Below, in pieces: positions 19,101 to 27,187 of a stretch of 64,000 bases of DNA. The stretch comes from Thalassospira australica. GTDB taxonomy: Bacteria; Pseudomonadota; Alphaproteobacteria; Rhodospirillales; Thalassospiraceae. The notes under the pieces were generated by a model that had not been told where the DNA came from, searched no databases, and saw nothing but the letters and a program-made list of their open reading frames with translations. The stretch is from contig NZ_JRJE01000004.1 in NCBI RefSeq assembly GCF_000763295.1, positions 124,001-188,000 on the forward strand. Reading direction: 5' to 3'. Numbering within the stretch: the first letter of the stretch is position 1; each line of letters starts with the position of its first letter. A program made the translations under genes and the position numbers.

Positions 19101-19635
19101 CAATTGTGACAGATGAGCCACGCCCCTTTTCATAGGGCTGATCACCTGAATTGGTTTGTTCGCTGATATCAGCACCACCGGACTGATCTGCGGCATCAAA
19201 TGCGGCCTCTTCTGCGACATAGCCAATATCGATCTTGCCGTCCGCACTGCGTTCAAGGCGAATGCGCGGACCAATCAGGTTAAGCTCCCGAAGTGCGAGA
19301 ACACCTTCAAAAAGGGCCTTGCTTGAAAAAACAACGTCTGCTTCGGGGATATGAAGGATTTCCTGATTACCGGGACCAAAGATGCTGACATCACGCAAAC
19401 CGACATCAAATTTTTCATCCCAACCGCGCCAACGCAAAACAACATCTTCCACCGCCAGATGGTTGTCACCCATCGACTGGTTGAGATGTTCGACAAGATA
19501 CGGGGTGAGACGATGAAGCGACACGGGTTCCTGCGACAGCCGCCAGATCGTGACGGCTGCAAACACGCCGACAAACAGGACGATGGCTGATAAAGTCAGC
19601 GCCAGCCATCCGGCAAAGGTCTTAACGTGGCGCAC
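16117..19635 (-). CDS. YhdP/AsmA-like envelope protein (DUF3971)
   Basis: A 1172-residue protein with one N-terminal transmembrane anchor (WLALTLSAIVLFVGVFAAVTIW, about residues 10-31) and a very long, repetitive beta-rich periplasmic part. The early region (ALFEGVLALRELNLIGPRIRLER) is typical of AsmA/YhdP proteins, and the C-terminus (FSGTVSLREFRVVNAPIAARVLSAASLTG to NPLSTFVPGVFRNLI) matches the AsmA-like C-terminal domain. YhdP and related proteins are bridge-like lipid transporters supplying phospholipid to the outer membrane. An acidic, low-complexity insert lies around 150-210. Divergent from glnE. Confidence 0.85.
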   Translation of the reverse strand: MRHVKTFAGWLALTLSAIVLFVGVFAAVTIWRLSQEPVSLHRLTPYLVEHLNQSMGDNHLAVEDVVLRWRGWDEKFDVGLRDVSIFGPGNQEILHIPEADVVFSSKALFEGVLALRELNLIGPRIRLERSADGKIDIGYVAEEAAFDAADQSGGADISEQTNSGDQPYEKGRGSSVTIDLPTTAQSDGVATEATPATTEDPVAPAEQSGSRFLHDVFAILSGERTDVPAAAYFESFGVVNADLEVRDEKIGIVWAAPQADILLSRRAFGIGAEASLQVSAGDVATQVRVTGDYSIETGEVQLEADLGEIELSDLISISDVFEKLRDAYVPVSGKLRAKFDADGELLSAATDLAVGAGIITFPDEIRATYRVADGRIRTSFVPGRFSIDGVELTVGDASAKLQGVVLEPFGQWQVELDASAKDVSTNDLNRLWPEGVGYDAREWVVSKLSEGIVHQATLHTELHQDDAGDVILDDLGGQMTMSGVTVDYLGEMPKVLNSAGRAEFDETSFSIFVDRGEADGLQVTDASIIFSKLDEPVPYADIEIVAQGSARKALELIEAQPLGFATRLGIDPAQISGDQATRVRLHFPLLRAVTFDDVEVAAASRIENAAITSAFRGMDISDGSFELQVNNNGLELGGAAKVGTGTTNINWVENFDEQAAVKSHYILSGDLDIGVLPDIELDPGPYIAGMAQGDIDIKVASDQVRVVGDIDLANVNVSVPLENISYHKKPGVSGQSKFDVAVHFDGAGDLYSFELMAPELEAKGRGNWRGENAMADKWAFEFEDTRFRENTDINGTVRLDDNGQVSVDLQGAQFDLRPFIDGDASDNETEQAGTDNQNYLVTLEGGGFLMKGDAPLLNDGKITLRQDNDKRELEITARQLIATPWIVSEDDEVEPPGDTSGAKTGGIGERAARTGGSTEVFLNIEQMVMANGELLDGVRGSIHTVGQEWDRLVLNGTFGDRDNVFAQVTREDFQTRKVTLTSEDAGRFLRAVDMYDNLLGGGLTIEGTVDESDLAQPFSGTVSLREFRVVNAPIAARVLSAASLTGLGDVLQGNGISFNELTGSFTYVNDVLSMSKVAANGSAVGVTANGSIDLAKSEIRLAGSIVPIYALNSALGAIPILGDLLVGEEGGGIFAPTYTIEGDLNEPDVTVNPLSTFVPGVFRNLITGAEPG

Positions 19636-19900
19636 TCTTTGTACCCTGTGTTCCCGGTGTCATATGCAGCAATGTCAATGATCAGCTATTGTTAGCATGG
19701 CTGTCCAACGTCTTGGGGCAACCATATTACCTGAAAGTTCCAGACAATACTTGATCCATACCTCTTTTTGTTCGATCACAGAAAAGCTAGAGTTGTCCTG
19801 TTGATCAGGGCATCCAGCCCCTTGCAGAAATCATGCAATCAGGCGCAACACTTTGAATAGCGCGGTTCGTTACCGTTTCGCAATACAAGGAACGCAAAAA

Positions 19901-22888
19901 GTGTCTCTTTCCTGGATTCCACAGGACCTGCCCCAGCCCTTTGATTCCGACCGCGTCACCAACGCGTTTGAACGCTGGACGGCCTTGGGCGATCGCCCGG
20001 CATTTGAAAATCTGGCAGCAAAAATTGGCGATATTGCGTCCAATGTCCAGTTTCGGGGTGTCTTGTCCGCACTTTTTGGCAACAGCCCGTATCTGACCAA
20101 CCTGTGTTTGCGTGATCCCGATGTGGTCTGTGATGTGTTTGACAACGGCCTTGACCGGGCTTTTGCCAATGCCCTTGATCCGGTACGCATCAGCGCAGAT
20201 GCCAGCGGCCTTGATCAACCGACCACCATGGCAACTGTACGTCGCGCCAAACGCCGCGCCGCGCTTGTGATTGCCATTGCCGATATCTGCAAGGCATGGC
20301 CGCTTGAAAAGATTACTTCTGCCATCAGCGACACGGCAGAAGTCACCCTTGATTTCACCATTGCCCATTGCCTGTCTGCCGTGGCGAAATTGCGCAAATA
20401 TGACCTGCCGAACCCGGAAAACCCGCTTGAAGGATCGGGTATTTTTGCCATTGGCATGGGGAAGCTGGGTGCTGGTGAACTTAACTATTCATCTGATATC
20501 GACCTGATCTTTCTCTATGATCAGGATGTGGTCACCTATATCGACCCGGATCGCATTCATCAGGATCTTGTTCGCATGGTGCGCGACATTACGCGCATCA
20601 TGGAAGAACGCACGGGCGACGGATATGTCTTTCGTACCGATCTGCGCCTGCGCCCCGATCCGGCATCAACCCCGCCGATCATGTCGATGCTGGCGGCAGA
20701 AACCTATTATGAAACCGTCGGGCAGAACTGGGAACGTGCGGCCATGATCAAGGCGCGCATTGTCGGTGGTGATCGGGTGTCGGGCGATCAGTTCCTTGAA
20801 ATTCTACGCCCGTTTGTCTGGCGCAAACACCTTGATTTCATTGCTATTCAGGACATTCATTCGATCAAGCGCCAGATAAATGCCCACAAGGGTGGCAGCA
20901 AGATCAACATTCCCGGCCACAACATCAAACTGGGCCGGGGCGGCATTCGCGAGATCGAGTTTTTTGCCCAGACCCAGCAACTGATCTGGGGCGGGCGCGA
21001 AGTGGCCCTGCGGGGCAAGGCAACCTGCGACACATTACGCACCCTGACCGAGTTCGGACAGGTATCTGAAAAAGTCCGTGATGAAATGCTTGCGGCCTAT
21101 GATTTTCTGCGCACGGTCGAACACCGTTTGCAAATGATCAATGACCAGCAGACCCAGACCCTTCCCGATACTGACGACGGGTTGCTGGCCCTTGCGACCT
21201 TCCTTGGCTACAGCGCACTTGATGACTTCAAGCTTGATCTGTTGGGGCATCTGCGCAACGTCGAAAGCAACTATGCCGAACTGTTTGAAGATGACACGAC
21301 CCTTGCTGGCACGACTGGAAACCTTGTGTTCACCGGCACCGAAGACGATCCCGAAACCCTGACCAACTTGCGCGAGATGGGGTTTGAGAATGCGGAAAAT
21401 GTTTCTGTTACTGTGCGCGGATGGCATCACGGGCGTTACCGCGCGACCCGATCGCGCCGTGCACGCGAAATCCTGACCGAACTGATGCCAACCCTGCTCG
21501 AAGCGTTGGGTAGGACCACCAACCCGGATATGGCATTCCGTGCCTTTGACGAATTTCTTAAAGGCTTGCCTGCCGGGGTTCAGTTATTCTCGCTGTTTAC
21601 CGCCAATCCGCAATTGCTTGAACTTCTGGCGCAAATTGCCGGAACGGCCCCGCGCATGGCAAAATATATCGGGCGGAATGCTGCAGTACTGGATTTCGTA
21701 CTGATGTCGGGATTCCACGAAGAAATGCCTGACGCGGACGCCATGATCGCAGAACTGGACGCGCGCCTGTCACGCGAAGACATGGTCGAAGACTGGCTGG
21801 ATGCTGCGCGGCGCTGGGCCAACGATCAAAAATTTCAGATTGACGTGCAAACCATTCAGAACCGCCATACTCCCCATGAAGCAGGACGTGCCTTGGCCGA
21901 TGTTGCAGACGTTGCCATTCGCGCCCTCTTCCCGCGTATCGCCAACGATTTTGCCACCAAACACGGCGCATTTTCAGATGGTGGATTGGCGGTATTTGCG
22001 CTTGGAAAACATGGCGGGCAGGAACTTTCCCCCGGATCTGACCTTGATATGGTGTTCATCTATGATGTGGCCGATGACGCCGATGAGTCTGATGGTGAAA
22101 AGCCCCTGTCGCCCGGCCATTATTTCATCCGGCTCAGCCAGCGATATATCAACGCCCTTTCCGCCCCGACCGCCGAAGGGGTTCTGTTTGAAACCGACCT
22201 TAGGCTGCGACCAAGCGGGTCCAAAGGCCCGCTTGCGACCCATTTCAAAAGTTTTGAAACCTATCAAAACAACGAAGCCTGGACGTGGGAGCATATGGCA
22301 CTGACCCGTTTGCGACCGGTTTATGGCCCCAAGGCACTTTGTGACAAGGTTCTTGCAACAACCAGCGCAGTTTTGCGCAAGAAACGCGACCCCGACAAAC
22401 TTGTCCGGGCGGTGTATGACATGCGCAACCGCATGGATGCCGGCAAGGGTGACAACCATCCCTGGGCGATCAAAATGCGCCGTGGCGGGTTGGTTGATCT
22501 GGAATTCATCGCGCAATATCTGCAGCTGCGCCATGCCCATGACCACCCGGAAATCCTGTCACCCACGACGCGCGTGGTGTTCAAAAATCTTGGCGCAGCA
22601 GGCATTCTTGAGGAACAAGAAGCAGAGTTTCTGGCAAATGCCGGTTCATTCTGGCTGGCCTTGCAGGCGATGTTGCGCCTGACCACCGAGGGGCCATTTA
22701 AGCCTGAAAGTGCCAGCGAAGATTTGCAGAAGATGTTGGCCAATGCCGGAAAATGTGATGACTTTGCAAGCCTTCAGGACAAGATGGAAACCACGGCAAC
22801 AACGATCAAACAAATCTTTGACCGTATCATCACAGTACCCGGAGAGAAGGCCGCATCAACCGAGCAGCCTTCGCAAGGCAAGGAATGA
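19901..22888 (+). CDS. glnE: Bifunctional glutamine synthetase adenylyltransferase/deadenylylase
   Basis: GlnE attaches and removes AMP on glutamine synthetase in response to PII and glutamine, controlling nitrogen assimilation. The protein carries two nucleotidyltransferase domains. The first (deadenylylating) has GMGKLGAGELNYSSDIDLIF, and the second (adenylylating) ALGKHGGQELSPGSDLDMVF; both keep the G-S-D-x-D core. Helical regulatory domains separate and follow them. The GTG at 19901 with AAGGAA nine bases upstream gives about 995 residues; an upstream TTG at 19853 is possible. bcp follows 118 bases later on the same strand. Confidence 0.96.
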   Translation: MSLSWIPQDLPQPFDSDRVTNAFERWTALGDRPAFENLAAKIGDIASNVQFRGVLSALFGNSPYLTNLCLRDPDVVCDVFDNGLDRAFANALDPVRISADASGLDQPTTMATVRRAKRRAALVIAIADICKAWPLEKITSAISDTAEVTLDFTIAHCLSAVAKLRKYDLPNPENPLEGSGIFAIGMGKLGAGELNYSSDIDLIFLYDQDVVTYIDPDRIHQDLVRMVRDITRIMEERTGDGYVFRTDLRLRPDPASTPPIMSMLAAETYYETVGQNWERAAMIKARIVGGDRVSGDQFLEILRPFVWRKHLDFIAIQDIHSIKRQINAHKGGSKINIPGHNIKLGRGGIREIEFFAQTQQLIWGGREVALRGKATCDTLRTLTEFGQVSEKVRDEMLAAYDFLRTVEHRLQMINDQQTQTLPDTDDGLLALATFLGYSALDDFKLDLLGHLRNVESNYAELFEDDTTLAGTTGNLVFTGTEDDPETLTNLREMGFENAENVSVTVRGWHHGRYRATRSRRAREILTELMPTLLEALGRTTNPDMAFRAFDEFLKGLPAGVQLFSLFTANPQLLELLAQIAGTAPRMAKYIGRNAAVLDFVLMSGFHEEMPDADAMIAELDARLSREDMVEDWLDAARRWANDQKFQIDVQTIQNRHTPHEAGRALADVADVAIRALFPRIANDFATKHGAFSDGGLAVFALGKHGGQELSPGSDLDMVFIYDVADDADESDGEKPLSPGHYFIRLSQRYINALSAPTAEGVLFETDLRLRPSGSKGPLATHFKSFETYQNNEAWTWEHMALTRLRPVYGPKALCDKVLATTSAVLRKKRDPDKLVRAVYDMRNRMDAGKGDNHPWAIKMRRGGLVDLEFIAQYLQLRHAHDHPEILSPTTRVVFKNLGAAGILEEQEAEFLANAGSFWLALQAMLRLTTEGPFKPESASEDLQKMLANAGKCDDFASLQDKMETTATTIKQIFDRIITVPGEKAASTEQPSQGKE

Positions 22889-23005
22889 TCCAACAGCGCT
22901 TGCAACGCTTATAAGGCATTGTATTTTACCCCGGATCGGGACGCATGGGCCGCAAAAACATGCGTATTCGCGCCCCGAACCGCAACGCACAGAAAAGGAT
23001 TGAAC

Positions 23006-23470
23006 ATGACAGTTGATGTTGGTGACAAGGCCCCGGATTTTGACCTGCCGACAGATGGCGGCGGCAACGTAAAACTGTCTGATCTGGCGGGGAAACCGGT
23101 GGTGATTTACTTCTATCCAAAGGATATGACCCCCGGCTGCACGACTGAATCCTGTGAGTTTCGCGATGCAGAACCCGATTTTGGCGCCGTGAACGCACAG
23201 ATCATCGGCATTTCTAAAGACAGCGCCGAACGCCATGACAAATTCAAGGCCAAGCATGACCTGAACTTCATTCTTGCTTCCGACGAGAATGGCACCACCT
23301 GCGAGGATTATTGTGTCTGGAAAGAAAAGAACATGTACGGCAAGAAATTCATGGGCATTGAACGATCCACCTTTGTCATTGATGGCGACGGCGTCATTCG
23401 CAATGCCTGGCGCAAGGTCAAGGTCAAAGGCCACGTTGCCGAGGTACTTGAAGCCGTAAAGGCCCTTTAA
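23006..23470 (+). CDS. bcp: Thioredoxin-dependent peroxiredoxin Bcp
   Basis: An atypical 2-Cys peroxiredoxin (PrxQ/BCP type) reducing hydroperoxides in the cytoplasm with thioredoxin. 154 residues from the ATG at 23006, which has AAAGGA upstream. The peroxidatic and resolving cysteines sit five residues apart in TPGCTTESCEF. GDKAPDFDLP and the GIERSTFVIDGDGVI strand are family hallmarks. The glnE-bcp order is common in alphaproteobacteria. A strong terminator follows. Confidence 0.95.
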   Translation: MTVDVGDKAPDFDLPTDGGGNVKLSDLAGKPVVIYFYPKDMTPGCTTESCEFRDAEPDFGAVNAQIIGISKDSAERHDKFKAKHDLNFILASDENGTTCEDYCVWKEKNMYGKKFMGIERSTFVIDGDGVIRNAWRKVKVKGHVAEVLEAVKAL

Positions 23471-23492
23471 GAACGCCTTTATCAAATATCGC

Positions 23493-23526
23493 GGCCCGGC
23501 AACCAGTAGCCGGGCCTTTTTCTTTT
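23493..23526 (+). terminator. bcp terminator
   Basis: Stem GGCCCGGC/GCCGGGCC with an eight-base loop, followed by TTTTTCTTTT, 22 bases past the stop codon. Confidence 0.9.
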
Positions 23527-23693
23527 AATGGCAGAAAATCGTTTCAAGTCAGGTTTCTGGCGCATACCGTCAACACTGATTTTGTTGCCTTGCCTTGTTT
23601 GTCGGGATAGAAATTCGATATGGGAGTATTGGGTGCATGGTTTTTCACCCAATTGGAGAAAACAAACCGGCATCCGGTAAGGCAGGTACACCA

Positions 23694-24464
23694 ATGAACA
23701 AGAATGTTGTTGATCTAGACGATCAAATGCTGGCCGACTTTCGCGACGAAGCGAACGACATTATCAGTTCCATCGACGTTCATGTGCAAAATGCGCGCAG
23801 CAAAAACGACCCGGCCCATCTAACCGCCATTCAGCGCGAGGTTTTCAATCTGCGATACAAGGGCAAATCGGTTGCCGCCCCGCTGATCAATCTGGCCAGC
23901 CACCGCCTTGCAGACTATGTCACGACGTGCAAAGACCTTAACGAAGGCGCAATTGAAGACATTCAGGCATTTGTCGATAAAATCCAGTCCTTGCTGGATG
24001 GTGACATCAGTGCCGGTGGTGCTGATACCGCTGAATTCGTGCGTGAACTGCCCTCCAAACGTGCCCCTGATATTGACCCCAACTGGCTTAAACAGGCCAA
24101 TGTCGAAGCGCTGCTTGTGATCCCGCAGCGCTCCATGGCCACCATTGTTGAACGCGAACTGGCAGCTTGCGGCTATCGCAGTTCTGTTTCCCAGACGTCT
24201 TTTGAAGCCATCGAACTGGCTGTGCGCACGCGCCCGGATTTCATCATCGTTGCCAAAACCATTGATGAACTTGACGGCGTGGACCTTGCCAATGCCCTGC
24301 AATCGATGCCCAAAACCCGTGGCATCCCGACCGCGGTTCTGACATCGGATGCCCCCAACCATCCGTCGCTTCAGGACCTGCCATGCCGCACAGCCATCAT
24401 TCGCAAGGGCAATGCATTTGGCGATGATCTGGCAGAAGCACTGGCGCGCTTTAACATCACCTGA
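23694..24464 (+). CDS. Phosphorelay-like protein with degenerate Hpt and receiver domains
   Basis: About 256 residues from the ATG at 23694; another ATG at 23637 is possible. Residues 10-95 form an all-helical segment (DEANDIISSIDVHVQNARS, then REVFNLRYKGKSVAAPLINLAS) that resembles a histidine phosphotransfer domain, but the H-x-L-K-G histidine is absent. Residues 140-255 look like a CheY fold: ALLVIPQRS (no acidic pair), PDFIIVAKTIDELDGVD where the phosphorylatable Asp should be (Ala/Lys instead), AVLTSD (conserved Thr/Ser) and AIIRKG (conserved Lys). It is therefore probably a phosphorylation-independent signalling or scaffold protein. No DNA-binding output domain. Function unknown; terminators on both sides make it monocistronic. 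Confidence 0.65.
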   Translation: MNKNVVDLDDQMLADFRDEANDIISSIDVHVQNARSKNDPAHLTAIQREVFNLRYKGKSVAAPLINLASHRLADYVTTCKDLNEGAIEDIQAFVDKIQSLLDGDISAGGADTAEFVRELPSKRAPDIDPNWLKQANVEALLVIPQRSMATIVERELAACGYRSSVSQTSFEAIELAVRTRPDFIIVAKTIDELDGVDLANALQSMPKTRGIPTAVLTSDAPNHPSLQDLPCRTAIIRKGNAFGDDLAEALARFNIT

Positions 24465-24487
24465 TCCTATAACATTCAAGAAATTCA

Positions 24488-24523
24488 GGGGCGGCTGCAC
24501 ATTGATTGCAGGCCGCCCTTTTC
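24488..24523 (+). terminator. Terminator after the degenerate receiver gene
   Basis: Stem GGGCGGC with GCCGCCC around an A/T-containing loop, followed by TTTT, about 25 bases past the stop codon. Confidence 0.75.
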
Positions 24524-24597
24524 ATTGATCATTGACCCGGTGTGATGCAAGTGGCAGACACTGCACAACGATTATCCCCACAGCCAAGCAAACGATC

Positions 24598-25419
24598 ATG
24601 ACCCAATTGACCCTTGCCGAAGCCGCCAAAAAGGCATTACTGACCGAAGATGCCCCCCAAAAGGCCGATGTCACCGCCGAGATGGCTGCACTTTGGCGCG
24701 ATGGCAAGATCACCGAAGTTGGTTCAACCGATTTGCCCGATCGTCCCGGTCGCCCGGCACGCCCGGAACTATTGCCGCCCAACAAGATGCCCAAACGTAA
24801 AAAAGGCAGCGTTCAGGGCCGGATCGGGCTTTTGCATGCGCTGGCCCATATTGAACTTAATGCCATTGATCTGGCGTGGGATCTGTGTGTGCGCTTTCCC
24901 GAGGCCGACATGCCGCGCGATTTTTACGATGCATGGGTGCAGGTTGCCGACGACGAAGCGCGCCATTTCAAAATGATCAACAAACGTCTTGGTGAATTGG
25001 GTGCGACATATGGCGATCTGCCTGCCCATGACGGATTGTGGCAGACATCAATGGATACGGCCTATGACATTCTACCGCGTCTGGCCGTGGTGCCGATGGT
25101 GTTTGAGGCCCGTGGCCTTGATGCCACCCCGCCAACCATCGAGCGGCTTTTGGCCCATGGGGACACGGAAAGTGCCCGCATCCTTAAAATCATCGCCCAT
25201 GATGAAATCGCTCATGTGGCGGCGGGCCGCAAATATTATGAATATGTCTGCGATCAGCGCGGCCTGCCCTATTACACTACCTGGCATGACATGCTGCGCA
25301 AACATTTCCGTGGCCCGCTAAAACCGCCCTTCAACGACGAAGCACGTTACGAGGCCGGGATGCCGCCCGATTACTATCAGGACTATGTCCTTGAATTGCC
25401 GGAAATCGACGGCGAGTAG
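24598..25419 (+). CDS. DUF455 ferritin-like protein
   Basis: 273 residues of the DUF455 (COG2833) family, which has a ferritin-like four-helix bundle with a probable di-iron site. Candidate ligands are visible as HIELNAIDLAWD, DDEARHFKM, FEARGLD and the strong HDEIAHVAAGRKYYEYVC. A proline- and basic-rich strip near 45-65 (PDRPGRPARPELLPP) precedes the bundle. The reaction is not established; tRNA-modifying MiaE-like oxygenases share the fold. The frame is open to 24532, but the ATG at 24598 fits the family start better. Shine-Dalgarno is weak. Confidence 0.8.
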   Translation: MTQLTLAEAAKKALLTEDAPQKADVTAEMAALWRDGKITEVGSTDLPDRPGRPARPELLPPNKMPKRKKGSVQGRIGLLHALAHIELNAIDLAWDLCVRFPEADMPRDFYDAWVQVADDEARHFKMINKRLGELGATYGDLPAHDGLWQTSMDTAYDILPRLAVVPMVFEARGLDATPPTIERLLAHGDTESARILKIIAHDEIAHVAAGRKYYEYVCDQRGLPYYTTWHDMLRKHFRGPLKPPFNDEARYEAGMPPDYYQDYVLELPEIDGE

Positions 25420-25563
25420 AGCCAACCGATCGCATTTTAAAATTATATCATCAGGCAATTGATTCACCTCATGGTGGCGACGGGTGAAATTGCCGACACT
25501 CCTTTGTGTGAGAATTGACGAAAAGCACGATCTTTTTCCTGTCATCAGCACGGAGTTGTCCCC

Positions 25564-26586
25564 ATGCCCTCCACCATGAAAGCCGCTGTCGTTCGCGAAT
25601 TTGGCAAGCCGCTATCGATCGAAGAAGTCACGGTGCCAAAGGTCACACCCGGAAAAATCCTGGTAAAGATCGAGGCATCCGGTGTCTGCCACACCGACCT
25701 TCACGCCGCCGAGGGCGACTGGCCCGTCAAGCCTAACCCGCCCTTCATTCCCGGTCACGAAGGGGTTGGCATCGTTGCCGAAGTTGGCGACGGCGTATCA
25801 TCCGTCAAGGAAGGTGATCGTGTCGGCGTGCCATGGCTGCATTCGGCCTGTGGTCATTGCCATCACTGCATCACGGGTTGGGAAACGCTTTGTGGCGAAC
25901 AGATTAATACCGGATATTCCGTCAATGGTGGTTTCGCCGAATATGTTCTGGCAGACCCGGACTATGTCGGCCACCTGCCCGACCCGCTTGAATTTGGCAA
26001 TGCCGCACCCGTTCTTTGTGCCGGTGTGACGGTCTATAAGGGGCTTAAGGAAACCGAATGCAAACCCGGTGAAACCGTGGTGATTTCCGGTATTGGCGGA
26101 CTGGGTCATATGGCCGTGCAATACGCCAAGGCGATGGGCATGAAAGTTATCGCCGTTGACATTGCCAACGAGAAACTCGAACTCGCCAAAAACCTTGGTG
26201 CGGACTGGACCCTTAATGCGGCCGAGGCCGATGTGGTTTCTGAGGTGCAAAAACAGATGGGCGGTGCCAATGGTGTGCTGGTAACAGCAGTTTCGCGGGC
26301 GGCCTTTAAACAGGGTGTCGGCATGCTGGGCCGGGGTGGCACAATGGCGCTTTGCGGCCTGCCTCCGGGCACGTTCGAGCTTGATATTTTCGATACTGTC
26401 CTGTCGCGCAAAACCATCAGGGGATCAATTGTCGGCACCCGTGCAGACCTGCAGGAAGCGCTTGATTTCGCCGGTGATGGCAAGGTGCATTCGCACTTCA
26501 CGACCGAACCGATGGAAAACATCAACTCGATCTTTGACCGCATGCGCGATGGCAAGATCGATGGTCGTATCGTCATGTCGATCTGA
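25564..26586 (+). CDS. adhP: Zinc-dependent alcohol dehydrogenase AdhP
   Basis: A medium-chain NAD-dependent dehydrogenase oxidising primary alcohols to aldehydes or the reverse. 340 residues. Catalytic zinc ligands: Cys in GVCHTDLHA, His-Glu in GHEGVG, and Cys in VLCAGVTVYK. Structural zinc ligands: CGHCHHCITGWETLC. The Rossmann motif is GIGGLGHMAVQYAKAMG, followed by an acidic residue (VDIANEK) that implies NAD preference. GGAG precedes the ATG at 25564; a second in-frame ATG is four codons on. Single-gene unit with its own terminator. Confidence 0.93.
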   Translation: MPSTMKAAVVREFGKPLSIEEVTVPKVTPGKILVKIEASGVCHTDLHAAEGDWPVKPNPPFIPGHEGVGIVAEVGDGVSSVKEGDRVGVPWLHSACGHCHHCITGWETLCGEQINTGYSVNGGFAEYVLADPDYVGHLPDPLEFGNAAPVLCAGVTVYKGLKETECKPGETVVISGIGGLGHMAVQYAKAMGMKVIAVDIANEKLELAKNLGADWTLNAAEADVVSEVQKQMGGANGVLVTAVSRAAFKQGVGMLGRGGTMALCGLPPGTFELDIFDTVLSRKTIRGSIVGTRADLQEALDFAGDGKVHSHFTTEPMENINSIFDRMRDGKIDGRIVMSI

Positions 26587-26617
26587 TCAGGCGTCACACG
26601 ACTTCGACTCACTATCC

Positions 26618-26646
26618 AAAGGCTGCTGGAAGGCAGCCTTTTATTT
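26618..26646 (+). terminator. adhP terminator
   Basis: Stem AAAGGCTGC with GCAGCCTTT around a short loop, followed by TATTTT. It lies between the convergent adhP and ogt genes. Confidence 0.85.
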
Positions 26647-26651
26647 TGACT

Positions 26652-27185
26652 TCAGGCCGCCTTTGCCCGCATGGCGGCCTCGTGATCAAGCAACCATTTC
26701 TTGCGCGCCAGCCCACCGGCATAGCCGGTCAAGGTGCCGTTTGAACCGATCACCCGATGGCATGGCACTATGATCGAAACCGGGTTAAGCGCATTGGCGC
26801 GCGCCACCGCACGAACGGCCTTGGAATTGCCCAACTGATCCGCAAGCCCGGCGTAAGACACGCTTTGTCCAATCGGGATCGTGATCAGGCCATCCCAGAC
26901 TGATTTCTGAAACGCCGTCCCGACCATTGTAATCGCATCCACGGGTAGTCGTCCGACGCGGCCGTCAAAGTACCCATCCAGCCATTCAATGATCGGTGAT
27001 GGTGCCGTTCCGCCTTCAGTCCATTCAAGATTTTTGAATCGACGGTTCTGGATGGTGCGCAAGCGTTCGTCATTGTCTTCGAAATCAAGATGCACCAGCT
27101 TGTCATCCATAGACGCAAGCGAGAGTTCCCCGATTGGACTGGCATAACGCACGACATTGATTTGTGGGGGGATTTGCTTGGACAT
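26652..27185 (-). CDS. ogt: Methylated-DNA-[protein]-cysteine S-methyltransferase
   Basis: This suicide repair enzyme transfers methyl groups from O6-methylguanine (and O4-methylthymine) to its own cysteine. 177 residues from the ATG at 27185, two bases after the ada-alkA stop codon, with GGAG upstream. The acceptor motif is VPCHRVI near residue 145, followed by GYAGGLARKKWLL. FQKSVWDGLITIPIGQSVSYAGLA is the DNA-binding helix-turn-helix. It supplies the methyltransferase activity missing from the Ada-AlkA fusion upstream, and the two are translationally coupled. Confidence 0.94.
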   Translation of the reverse strand: MSKQIPPQINVVRYASPIGELSLASMDDKLVHLDFEDNDERLRTIQNRRFKNLEWTEGGTAPSPIIEWLDGYFDGRVGRLPVDAITMVGTAFQKSVWDGLITIPIGQSVSYAGLADQLGNSKAVRAVARANALNPVSIIVPCHRVIGSNGTLTGYAGGLARKKWLLDHEAAMRAKAA

Positions 27186-27187
27186 CT

